A DNA stretch of 64,000 nucleotides from Pyrinomonadaceae bacterium (lineage in GTDB: Bacteria > Acidobacteriota > Blastocatellia > Pyrinomonadales > Pyrinomonadaceae), in the NCBI GenBank assembly GCA_019694395.1, contig JAIBCC010000015.1, positions 62,001 to 126,000 on the forward strand. The letters are read 5' to 3'. The stretch's first letter is position 1. The number at the start of each line of letters is the position of its first letter. A model generated the notes under the pieces. The model was not told where the DNA came from, did no database searches, and saw nothing but the letters and a program-made list of their open reading frames with translations. This document shows, one piece after another, positions 36,254 to 44,994 of the stretch. A program made the position numbers and the translations under genes.

Positions 36254-39232
36254 ATGAAACTTCAACCGAAACTCTTTGCGAAAAGTCTATTTTTTGCCTT
36301 TTTACTTTTTACTTTTTACTTAAATCTTTCTGCTCAAACCAGAGATTACACCAAATACGTCAATCCTTTTATCGGAACAGGCGGACACGGGCACACTTTT
36401 CCGGGCGCGACAGTTCCCTTCGGAATGGTGCAGCTTTCGCCCGATACCCGGATTGATAATTGGGATGGTTCGAGCGGTTATCATTATTCCGACAAAGATT
36501 TGATGGGATTTTCGCACACGCATTTGAGCGGAACGGGGATTCCCGATTACTGCGATATTTTGCTGATGCCGACGGTTGGCGAAGTGGATTTTAATAACTT
36601 CAAATCAACCTTTTCACACGACAACGAAAAAGCCGAACCAGGATATTATTCGGTCAAAATTGATAACGGAGTTTTTGCCGAGTTGACGGCGACAAAACGG
36701 GTTGGATTTCATCGTTTTACTTTCCCGAAAAGCGACAAAGCGAACATTGTTTTGGATTTGAAATGGCGTGACAGAGTTTTGGATTCGTCTTTAAAGATTG
36801 TCGGACATAATCGGGTTGAAGGTTTTCGCCGTTCAAGCAGTTGGGCAAAAGACCAAATCGTTTATTTTTCGATAGAATTTTCCGAGCCTTTTAATGATTC
36901 AAAAATCATTGTTGACAACAAAGTAGCAGAAAATGACCCTTTTAGAGATGCAAAAGGCAAAAATCTAAAGTCATCATTAACCTTCAAAAACTTAAAGAAA
37001 CCTCTGCTCGTCAAAGTCGGAATTTCTGCTGTTTCAATCGAAAATGCCCGTCAAAATCTCAAAGAAGAATTACCCGATTGGAATTTTGAAAAAGTTCGTC
37101 AAGATGCAAAAAATGCCTGGAATAAAGAACTGAGCCAAATCGAAGTAACTGACGAAAACCAAGATAATTTAACCAAATTCTACACCGCCCTTTATCACAC
37201 GAAAATTCAGCCGAATATTTTTCAGGATGTGAACGGCGATTATTTGGGACTCGATAAAAAAGTCCACAATGCGCCGAAAGATACGCATTACACGATTTTT
37301 TCGCTATGGGATACTTTCCGCGCGGCTCATCCGCTTTACACGATCATTGACGAAAAACGCACTGTTGACTTTATCAATACTTTTATTCGTCAATACGAAC
37401 AAGGCGGACGGCTCCCTGTTTGGGAACTCGCAGGCAATGAAACCGATTGTATGATCGGCTATCATTCGGTTTCGGTCATCGCCGACGCAATGGCAAAAGG
37501 CATCAAAGGTTTTGATTACGAAAAGGCTTTTGAAGCGGCGAAACATTCGGCAGAACTCAACCATTTCGGACTCGAAGCCTACAAAAAACGCGGCTATATT
37601 TCGATGGAAGACGAAAATGAAGGAGTTTCCAAAACGCTCGAATATGCTTACGATGATTATTGTATCGCAATGATGGCTAGAGTTTTGCTCAAAAAAAATG
37701 AAGGCATTGGCAAAGGCTTGTCGGAAGATTCGCTAAGCCGAAGCTATGCTACTGATTTTGAGAAATATGCCAAACGTGCCGAGTCATACAAAAATCTTTT
37801 CGACTCCGAAACAGGTTTTATGCGTCCGCGTCAAAATGGCGGTTGGGTTTCGCCTTTCAAACCGAATGAAGTAACGTTTCATTTTACCGAAGGCAACAGT
37901 TGGGTTTATTCGTTTTTCGTTCCGCAGGATATTGGGGGATTGATTGATCTGCAAGGCGGAAAAGAAAATTTTGCTAAAAAACTGGACGAACTTTTTTCAA
38001 CTGAAGACAAACTTGAAGGACGCGAACAGCCTGATATTACAGGACTTATCGGACAATATGCACACGGGAACGAGCCTTCGCATCACATCGCTTATCTTTA
38101 TAATTACGCCGATCAGCCCTGGAAAACTCAGGAATTAGTCCACAAAATTAACACAGAATTTTATAAAAATGCTCCTGATGGATTGATCGGCAATGAAGAC
38201 TGCGGGCAAATGTCAGCTTGGTTTATTTTGAGCAGTTTGGGTTTTTATCAAGTTTCTCCGCCGGACACGATGTATGACATCGGCACGCCTCTTTTCAAAG
38301 AAGCGAAAATTCACCTGCAAAACGGAAAAACTTTTACAATTAAAGCTCCAAATGTTTCTAACAAAAATATCTACATAAATTCAGTAAAATTGAATGGAAA
38401 TCCGCAAAGGATGTTTTCCTTTTTTCATAGTGATTTGATGAAAGGCGGAATTTTGGAACTTGAAATGAGCGATTTACCGAATAAAAATTGGGCTGTGTGG
38501 AATTCCGCACGCAGAATTGGTTTTGGTTCTACCGCCGTTCCGATTATTGAATCCAAAGAAAGAGTGTTCAAAACATCAACTGAAGTTTTAATCAAATCTA
38601 ACTCAAAAAACGCGAAAATCCTCTATTCAACAGACGGAAGTGAGCCAAAACTTGCATATAATCAACCATTTACAATTGATAAAACTACAACTATCAAAGC
38701 GGTTGCAGTTAATTCTAAAGGCGAAAAGAGTCAAATTGTCGAATCCAAATTGCTACGCTTGCCGCACGATTGGTCAGTGCAGCTATTTTCAAAATACAAC
38801 CGTCAATACACGGGCGGCGGGGATCAAGGATTAATTGACGGAATTCGCGGAACGACCAATTTTGCATCAGGCGAATGGCAAGGTTATCAGGCTCAGGATT
38901 TTGTGGCTGTCATTGATTTACAACGCCAAACGGAAATAAAACGCGTTGGTGGCGGATTTTTGCAGGTTGCGCGAAGCTGGATTTGGATGCCGACCAAAGT
39001 TGAATTTGAAGTTTCTAATGATAACGTAAATTGGAAAAAGGTAGCTGAAATCAAAACCGATGTTGCGCCCGAAGATATGAAAGAACAATTCAAAGATTAT
39101 GTTCAAACGATTTCTCCGGTTCGCGGACGTTTTGTGCGGGTGAAAGCCACTAATCCCGGCAAAATTCCGTCTTGGCATCCTGGCGCGGGCGGCGATGCTT
39201 TTATCTTTGTGGACGAAATTATTGTTGAGTAG
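36254..39232 (+). CDS. GH92 family exo-alpha-mannosidase with C-terminal accessory domains
   Basis: 992 residues with a signal peptide ending near LSAQ. The start of the mature enzyme, YVNPFIGTGGHGHTFPGA followed by VPFGMVQLSPDT, is diagnostic for GH92. FSLWDTFRAAHPLYTI, GNEPSHHIAYLYNYA and GNEDCGQMSAWFILSS are conserved catalytic-domain blocks. After about residue 745 come a chitobiase-type C-terminal segment (ILYSTDGSEPKLAYNQPF) and a discoidin/F5-8C-like module (about 850-990) for carbohydrate binding. It should trim alpha-linked mannose, calcium dependent, outside the cytoplasm. Together with the sialidase it suggests N-glycan foraging. Confidence 0.94.
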   Translation: MKLQPKLFAKSLFFAFLLFTFYLNLSAQTRDYTKYVNPFIGTGGHGHTFPGATVPFGMVQLSPDTRIDNWDGSSGYHYSDKDLMGFSHTHLSGTGIPDYCDILLMPTVGEVDFNNFKSTFSHDNEKAEPGYYSVKIDNGVFAELTATKRVGFHRFTFPKSDKANIVLDLKWRDRVLDSSLKIVGHNRVEGFRRSSSWAKDQIVYFSIEFSEPFNDSKIIVDNKVAENDPFRDAKGKNLKSSLTFKNLKKPLLVKVGISAVSIENARQNLKEELPDWNFEKVRQDAKNAWNKELSQIEVTDENQDNLTKFYTALYHTKIQPNIFQDVNGDYLGLDKKVHNAPKDTHYTIFSLWDTFRAAHPLYTIIDEKRTVDFINTFIRQYEQGGRLPVWELAGNETDCMIGYHSVSVIADAMAKGIKGFDYEKAFEAAKHSAELNHFGLEAYKKRGYISMEDENEGVSKTLEYAYDDYCIAMMARVLLKKNEGIGKGLSEDSLSRSYATDFEKYAKRAESYKNLFDSETGFMRPRQNGGWVSPFKPNEVTFHFTEGNSWVYSFFVPQDIGGLIDLQGGKENFAKKLDELFSTEDKLEGREQPDITGLIGQYAHGNEPSHHIAYLYNYADQPWKTQELVHKINTEFYKNAPDGLIGNEDCGQMSAWFILSSLGFYQVSPPDTMYDIGTPLFKEAKIHLQNGKTFTIKAPNVSNKNIYINSVKLNGNPQRMFSFFHSDLMKGGILELEMSDLPNKNWAVWNSARRIGFGSTAVPIIESKERVFKTSTEVLIKSNSKNAKILYSTDGSEPKLAYNQPFTIDKTTTIKAVAVNSKGEKSQIVESKLLRLPHDWSVQLFSKYNRQYTGGGDQGLIDGIRGTTNFASGEWQGYQAQDFVAVIDLQRQTEIKRVGGGFLQVARSWIWMPTKVEFEVSNDNVNWKKVAEIKTDVAPEDMKEQFKDYVQTISPVRGRFVRVKATNPGKIPSWHPGAGGDAFIFVDEIIVE

Positions 39233-39282
39233 TTGGTAATATTTTTTTTCCGAATTAAAATGGAGGATTGCAATTCAACTTT

Positions 39283-41652
39283 ATGACCAGCAATCCTTTA
39301 TTTTTATTTCCGACTGCCGAAATCAATGCCGAGTTTAATATTCAATCTCGCGGAACTCGTAAATTTCAAGGGCAAATTCCCGATTTGGTCGAGAACCTCA
39401 AATCTCAGGGTTCAAGTCAGTTTGTCTTTCAAACTCACGGTATGGCAGACAGATTTTCCGAAATTTTGCGGGATTATGAAGTTGTAATTGATGCAAAAAA
39501 TTTAGTTCACGGTCATTTATCTAACGGTTTTGAAATTCCAAGTCTTAAAGTCTCCTTTCAAACCGAATCTGATATTTTCGGACAAGCTTCACAAATCGAG
39601 AATCAAAGATCAAAGGTCAAAAATCGAAAATCAAAAACCAATCTTGGCGCATTTATTTCCGATTTCCGTGACCTTAAATCGGGGGATTTTGTCGTCCATG
39701 TTGATCACGGTATCGGGCGTTTTGAATCTTTGCAAACAATTGAAACCAATGGTGTTGAGCGAGAATTTATGCTCCTCATTTATGCCGATAAGACCAAATT
39801 ATTTGTTCCGGTTGAACGGATGGATTTGGTTTCGCGCTACAGTTCGGGCGAGGCGACTGCCCCAACTTTGGACAAGCTCGGCGGATTGGGCTGGCAAAAA
39901 ACTAAAGCCAAAGCCAAACGTGCAATGCGGGATATGGCGGACGAGCTTTTGCGCCTTTATGCCGAAAGAAAATTGGTGCAAGGATTTCCATTTTCAGCGG
40001 ATTCGCCCTGGCAAATTGAATTTGAAGACGCATTTCCTTACGATTTAACCCCCGATCAGTCATCTGCGGTGGAAGATGTCAAAGGCGACATGGAAACCGC
40101 AACCCCAATGGATAGATTAATTATCGGGGATGTTGGCTACGGAAAAACCGAAGTGGCAATGCGGGCGGCATTCAAAGCCGTGATGGATGGGAAGCAAGTT
40201 GCAGTTCTCACACCAACTACGGTTTTGGCTTATCAACACGCCGAAACTTTCAAAAAACGCTTCGCAGCTTTCCCCGTCACTATTGAACTTTTATCCCGTT
40301 TTCGCTCGGCAAAAGAACAGAAATCCGTGGTTGAAGCTACTGAAAAAGGTTCGGTTGATATATTGATCGGAACCCATCGAATTTTGTCGGCAGATGTCAA
40401 ACTTCCCAAGCTTGGATTAATGGTGGTGGACGAAGAACAGCGTTTCGGAGTCGCGCATAAAGAAAAATTGAAGCATCTGAAAAAGAAAATTGATGTGCTA
40501 ACTCTTTCTGCCACACCAATTCCGCGAACTTTGAATATGTCGCTGATGGGAATGCGCGATATGTCCGTGATCGAAACTCCGCCGCGTGACCGCTTGGCAA
40601 TCAATACCCAAGTCGTTCAGTTTTCCGAAAACGTCATCAAATCTGCCATCGAACTTGAACTTTCTCGTGACGGACAAGTTTTCTTTATCCACAATCGAGT
40701 TGAAACAATTTTTGCCATCGCTGCGCATCTGCAAAAAATCGTGCCACACGCCAAAATTGTAGTTGCTCACGGACAAATGAACGAAAAAGAAATGGAACAA
40801 GCCATTTTGGATTTTGTTGACCGAAAATACGATGTTCTGGTCGCCACGACTATTATCGAAAACGGCATTGACATTCCGCGAGCCAATACAATTATCATCA
40901 ATCGTGCGGATACTTACGGACTTTCTCAACTTTACCAGCTTCGCGGTCGTGTCGGGCGTTCAAACAAAAGGGCTTATGCTTATTTGGTGATTCCGCCGGA
41001 ACGTGAGCTTTCCGATATTGCGCGGCGCAGACTTTCGGCAATTCGTGAGTTTTCGGAGCTTGGGGCAGGTTTTAGAATTGCGGCTTTAGACCTTGAGATT
41101 CGCGGTTCGGGAAATATTTTGGGCGGACAGCAATCCGGTCATTTAGATGCTCTTGGATTTGATCTTTATACCAAAATGTTGGAAAGAACGATTCGTGAAA
41201 TTCGTGGTGAAGTGATTGAAGACGAATTGAGCGTTTCGATTAATATGGGAATTGACGTTTCCATTCCCAAAGATTACATTGCCGAAACTTCTCAAAGACT
41301 GCGGACTTATAAGCGAATTTCTTCCGCCGATTCCGAAGAAACTTTGCGTAAAATTTACTCGGAACTTTCGGACAGATACGGTAAAATCCCTGAATCGGTC
41401 GAGAACCTTTTTGAATATGCCCGACTTAGAAAATTAGCGGAGGAGATGCGAGTCGTTTCAATTGACAAAACCCCGGACGGTTTTGCAATCAAACTTGACC
41501 AAAATGCACAGGTTTCGCCGGAAAAATTAATGGGATTTGTGCAGCAAACTGGGGCAAATTTTACCCCGAACGGAATTTTACGGGTTAGTTCCAAAGCACA
41601 GGTTTTAGAAGCCGCCCGAGAGGTGCTGAAAATTATTTCCATAAATGGATAA
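39283..41652 (+). CDS. mfd: Transcription-repair coupling factor Mfd, C-terminal part (domains 3-7)
   Basis: 789 residues from ATG 39283; TGGAGG lies 16 bases before it, and a TTG at 39268 is closer. The protein begins in Mfd domain 3 (TSNPLFLFPTAEINAEFNIQ). Then come the RNA polymerase-interaction domain (VVHVDHGIGRFESL), the translocase with Walker A GDVGYGKTE (282-290), DEEQ (383-386), SATPIPRTLNMSLMGMRDMS and QLRGRVGRSNKRAYAYL, and finally domain 7. It lacks only the UvrB-like N-terminal module, which is encoded separately at 28259-29359. A heptanucleotide repeat (39602-39636) lies between domain 3 and the RID. The translocase should be active on stalled polymerase. Confidence 0.94.
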   Translation: MTSNPLFLFPTAEINAEFNIQSRGTRKFQGQIPDLVENLKSQGSSQFVFQTHGMADRFSEILRDYEVVIDAKNLVHGHLSNGFEIPSLKVSFQTESDIFGQASQIENQRSKVKNRKSKTNLGAFISDFRDLKSGDFVVHVDHGIGRFESLQTIETNGVEREFMLLIYADKTKLFVPVERMDLVSRYSSGEATAPTLDKLGGLGWQKTKAKAKRAMRDMADELLRLYAERKLVQGFPFSADSPWQIEFEDAFPYDLTPDQSSAVEDVKGDMETATPMDRLIIGDVGYGKTEVAMRAAFKAVMDGKQVAVLTPTTVLAYQHAETFKKRFAAFPVTIELLSRFRSAKEQKSVVEATEKGSVDILIGTHRILSADVKLPKLGLMVVDEEQRFGVAHKEKLKHLKKKIDVLTLSATPIPRTLNMSLMGMRDMSVIETPPRDRLAINTQVVQFSENVIKSAIELELSRDGQVFFIHNRVETIFAIAAHLQKIVPHAKIVVAHGQMNEKEMEQAILDFVDRKYDVLVATTIIENGIDIPRANTIIINRADTYGLSQLYQLRGRVGRSNKRAYAYLVIPPERELSDIARRRLSAIREFSELGAGFRIAALDLEIRGSGNILGGQQSGHLDALGFDLYTKMLERTIREIRGEVIEDELSVSINMGIDVSIPKDYIAETSQRLRTYKRISSADSEETLRKIYSELSDRYGKIPESVENLFEYARLRKLAEEMRVVSIDKTPDGFAIKLDQNAQVSPEKLMGFVQQTGANFTPNGILRVSSKAQVLEAAREVLKIISING
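39602..39636. repeat. Diverged heptanucleotide repeat inside the Mfd C-part
   Basis: Five seven-base units of ATCAAAG type (ATCAAAG twice, then GTCAAAA, ATCGAAA, ATCAAAA). It encodes a Lys/Arg/Ser-rich linker. It is the same unit as the repeat in the kinase gene at 13228. Confidence 0.8.
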
Positions 41653-41737
41653 AATCACAAAAAACTCTTTTCTTTTTCTGTGTTTTAGTTAATAATTTAT
41701 TATTCGCAATATTGTTACTCAATAAGTCGAGAGGCTC

Positions 41738-43588
41738 ATTATCGAAAACATTCTCCAAAATCGCTATGAAATAGTTAGTCAGCTTGGTCGCGGCGGAATG
41801 GGTGCTGTCTACCTTGCCAAGGATCTAAGGTTTGAAGACTCATATGTTGCTCTTAAAAAGATAACCATTGAGTTTGATAAATTAGACGAAAAGCAGCAAA
41901 AACTTTTTAAAAGCGCATTTGAACGCGAGGCTAATTTGTTAGCCAAATTAAGCCACGAATCAATTCCCCGGGTGACTGATTATTTTAGTGAATCTGACAG
42001 CCAATATCTGGTCATGGAATTGGTTGATGGTGATGATCTGGGAGCGTTATTAGCCAAACAAAAAAATAAAAGATTTGCTGTCAAGGAGGTTTTGGACTGG
42101 AGTTTTCAAATACTTGATGCGCTTGACTATTTACACAATCAAAATCCGCCGATTATCCATCGGGATTTAAAGCCTGCAAATTTGAAACTTACTTCGCGCG
42201 GAAGAGTTAAATTGCTGGACTTCGGAATTGCTAAGGGAACGGACGGAAAAAGTAATAATCACACTACTATCACCAATCACACTTTTGTCGGCGCAACTTT
42301 AAATTACTCTCCGATTGAGCAGCTTTTTCGGGTGATTGATCCAAACTATCGTGATTTTATCATTGAAAAATTTGCAGACAAGGCAATAAATGTTCTCAAT
42401 CAAAATGCAGATACCCGAAGCGATACCTTCGCACTTGGCGCAACTTTTTATCATTTAACGACCGGCGTCCTGCCCAACGATGCGTTAAAACGGGCACTTG
42501 ATGTTTGGGGTGGAAAAGCTGACCCGCTGCAAAACCCGTCCCATTTAAATCCCGATATTTCACCTGAAATCTCCAATATTTTAATGAAATCTCTTTCCAC
42601 TGATGTTGACGCTCGATATATGTCAGCCAAGGAAATGAGTAATGCTTTTCACGAAGCAGTTGCAGCCTCAAAATCTAAAAAGTCAAACAAAAAGAATTCG
42701 TTAGTTACTGAGTTTAGTAATTTTCCGATTCCGGCAAATCCGGATGAAACTCAACCATTTTTCCCGCAACAAATGGATTTGGGTGAGAAAACTCAGGTTG
42801 AAATCAATCCCGGCGTAAATAATGCAATAACTCAAGTTGAACCTTTGAGCCATCTTTCGCCAACTCCAAATGAGCCAGAAATGCTCATTCAGGATACACA
42901 GGTTGAAATAAAACCGGCGGCACAGGATACCCAATTAAATCCGGTAACTTTTACTCAGGAGCCGAAACTTGATAGTGCAACAATCGCTGAAAAACCGATT
43001 AATGATGAGGTTACCAGACTTCCGATTGCCAACAACGCAGATTTAACCGGAGTTTCTTTTATTAACAAAGTTTTGCCGGACGAAAAACCGTCTGAAAAGC
43101 CAACCGAACAATTTAAGATTCCTCCAGAAGTTCAGCGTGAACAAGAAAAACAAAATCAAAACAAAGCGGCGGCGGGATTATCAAAAAACAGTATTTTAGC
43201 TTTGGCTTCAACTGCCGGAGTCGGCTTCGTGATTTTGCTTTTGATTGCCGGAATAATAATTGTTCCCAAATTGATGGGTGATGGCGGAAAAGTTCCTGAA
43301 ATAACCAATAAATCAGTGCCGACAGGTAATGCTAATAGTTATATACCTGCACCAACAGATTCCCCTGTATTTACTCCAACGGTTACATCACCTTCAACCC
43401 CAACCCCTGTTCCTACTGCGACCAAGCAATCAGCACCAAAGGAAACGCCTGCCCCTGCTCCGACCAAACAGGCAGCAGCTAAGGAAACGCCTGCTCCAAC
43501 AGCGGCTAAACCAAAATGTCGCAGAGATCCAAACGATAAAAGCGATGCTTGCGTATTTGAAGGTAGGTGCAGACAGATTTGTAACTAA
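41738..43588 (+). CDS. Transmembrane Ser/Thr protein kinase with apparent ATT start
   Basis: The kinase domain clearly begins before the first ATG (41798, which lies inside the glycine loop): the frame reads IENILQNRYEIVSQLGRGGMG from about 41738. Between the in-frame TAA at 41723 and 41798 there is no ATG, GTG or TTG. GAGAGG (41729-41734) lies three bases before ATT 41738 and six before ATC 41741. With ATT as residue 1, the protein has 616 residues: GRGGMG 17-22, HRDLKPAN from 141, DFG from 161. A Pro/Gln-rich linker, a transmembrane helix near 485-512 and a Pro/Thr-rich outer segment with a four-Cys tail follow. First gene of a probable three-gene operon. Confidence 0.88.
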   Translation: MIENILQNRYEIVSQLGRGGMGAVYLAKDLRFEDSYVALKKITIEFDKLDEKQQKLFKSAFEREANLLAKLSHESIPRVTDYFSESDSQYLVMELVDGDDLGALLAKQKNKRFAVKEVLDWSFQILDALDYLHNQNPPIIHRDLKPANLKLTSRGRVKLLDFGIAKGTDGKSNNHTTITNHTFVGATLNYSPIEQLFRVIDPNYRDFIIEKFADKAINVLNQNADTRSDTFALGATFYHLTTGVLPNDALKRALDVWGGKADPLQNPSHLNPDISPEISNILMKSLSTDVDARYMSAKEMSNAFHEAVAASKSKKSNKKNSLVTEFSNFPIPANPDETQPFFPQQMDLGEKTQVEINPGVNNAITQVEPLSHLSPTPNEPEMLIQDTQVEIKPAAQDTQLNPVTFTQEPKLDSATIAEKPINDEVTRLPIANNADLTGVSFINKVLPDEKPSEKPTEQFKIPPEVQREQEKQNQNKAAAGLSKNSILALASTAGVGFVILLLIAGIIIVPKLMGDGGKVPEITNKSVPTGNANSYIPAPTDSPVFTPTVTSPSTPTPVPTATKQSAPKETPAPAPTKQAAAKETPAPTAAKPKCRRDPNDKSDACVFEGRCRQICN

Positions 43589-43689
43589 AATCAATTAAAT
43601 GCTAAAATTGCAGAAATTTTTTTTCGGAAAGTGCTTGGTCCTAAAATAAAAAGGGTTGACTGTCCTTTTAAATCGTTTCAACTAATTTT

Positions 43690-44970
43690 ATGAGAAAAGG
43701 CTTCCTTAGTTCAATTTTCGTTCTTCTCATTCTCTTTGGATTATTAGCTGATTCTGCAAGCCTTTTTGCCCAAACGCCTCCTTTAACCATCGTAAATTTA
43801 AAAACTGCTTTAAAAGCTATCCGTCAAAAGCAACTGAATATTACCTATAACGAATTAATAGAGAGGATACGAAATCGAAAAGTTGACTTTAATTTAACCT
43901 CGAGCCGGGAAAGTGAATTAATTAAAGCCGGTGCACCTCAGGAAGTAATTGATGCAATCCGGGAAAATGGTCCGGAACCGGTTGAAACCAAACCTTTTAC
44001 CATTGTAGATATTTTTCGGTCATTGAAAAAAGGAAAAGCTCCCGATAAACAGAAATCTCTGATTTCACAAATTCAAACCCGGAAAGTTAACGGAAAATTA
44101 ACTAACGAAGAGGAAGATTATTTTATTGATGATGGTGCAACCAATGAGTTGATTGCTGCTATAAAAGACAATCCAGTCGGTGCTGAACAGATTACTGTAA
44201 CTCCATCCGATCCAATCAAAACCGTTAAAAACTCAATTGGCATGGAGTTTGTTCTTTTGAAAAAAGGCTCATTTTCAATGGGATCTGATTTAGCGGCTGA
44301 TGATGAAAAACCAGTTAGAACCATTACTTTTTCTCAGGATTTTTATTTAGGAAGATATGAGGTTACTCAAGGTCAATGGCAGGAAGTAATGGGTGATACG
44401 GAAAAAAAATTGGCTTTGGCAAATGTAGTTGACTATTCACAAGGAGATAATTTTCCAATCGTCTGGGTAAGCTGGGATGAAGCAAAATTGTTTATTTCTA
44501 AACTTAACGAAAGAAACGATGGTTTTGTTTATAGTCTTCCGAGCGAAGCCGAGTGGGAATATGGATGCCGTGCCGGAACAAATACCAAATACGCATTTGG
44601 CGACACAATAACTTTGGATCAGGCAAATTTTAAGAACTTTTTTGCGGTAGAAATCCCAACAATTGACACTCCTGATAAAGATATAAATATGATCCGGGAA
44701 GTTGGTTCTTACAAACCGAATAGATTCGGCTTATTCGATATGCACGGAAATGTCTGGGAATGGGTAGAAGACACATATGGTTCTAATTATAAGGGCTTAA
44801 AACTAGACGGAACAGCCAACACAAAGGGAGACACTGAACTGAGGGTTATGAGAGGCGGGAGCTGGGCTACCGGGATTAATTCTTATTTGCGGTGTTCCGC
44901 CCGATACTCCGATAAGCCTGAAAAACAAAGTAATCAAATTGGATTTCGGGTTGTAGCTCGTAAAAAATGA
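43690..44970 (+). CDS. Exported SUMF1/FGE-domain protein with two N-terminal repeat modules
   Basis: 426 residues, signal peptide ending near LFAQ. Residues 33-93 and 104-161 are two copies of a helical module (for example IRNRKVDFNLT...LIKAGAPQEVIDAI and IQTRKVNGKLT...FIDDGATNELIAAI). An SUMF1 domain occupies 178-425: GMEFVLLKKGSFSMGSD, DFYLGRYEVTQGQW, LPSEAEWEYGCRAG, GLFDMHGNVWEWVED and MRGGSW. The end (LRCSAR) keeps one of the two Cys of true formylglycine-generating enzymes, so sulfatase activation is unlikely. A binding or regulatory role is more plausible. It lies 101 bases behind the kinase gene and 24 before the next. Confidence 0.88.
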   Translation: MRKGFLSSIFVLLILFGLLADSASLFAQTPPLTIVNLKTALKAIRQKQLNITYNELIERIRNRKVDFNLTSSRESELIKAGAPQEVIDAIRENGPEPVETKPFTIVDIFRSLKKGKAPDKQKSLISQIQTRKVNGKLTNEEEDYFIDDGATNELIAAIKDNPVGAEQITVTPSDPIKTVKNSIGMEFVLLKKGSFSMGSDLAADDEKPVRTITFSQDFYLGRYEVTQGQWQEVMGDTEKKLALANVVDYSQGDNFPIVWVSWDEAKLFISKLNERNDGFVYSLPSEAEWEYGCRAGTNTKYAFGDTITLDQANFKNFFAVEIPTIDTPDKDINMIREVGSYKPNRFGLFDMHGNVWEWVEDTYGSNYKGLKLDGTANTKGDTELRVMRGGSWATGINSYLRCSARYSDKPEKQSNQIGFRVVARKK

Positions 44971-44994
44971 TTTTCAAATTCGGGTTGAGTAAAA

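Noticed and set aside
29360-39260. Prophage or integrative element splitting mfd
   Set aside because: No integrase, transposase, att-like direct repeats or phage genes are visible in the inserted DNA; a clear target duplication was not found.
43690-44970. True formylglycine-generating enzyme
   Set aside because: Only one of the two active-site cysteines is present in the C-terminal block and no sulfatase gene is nearby.
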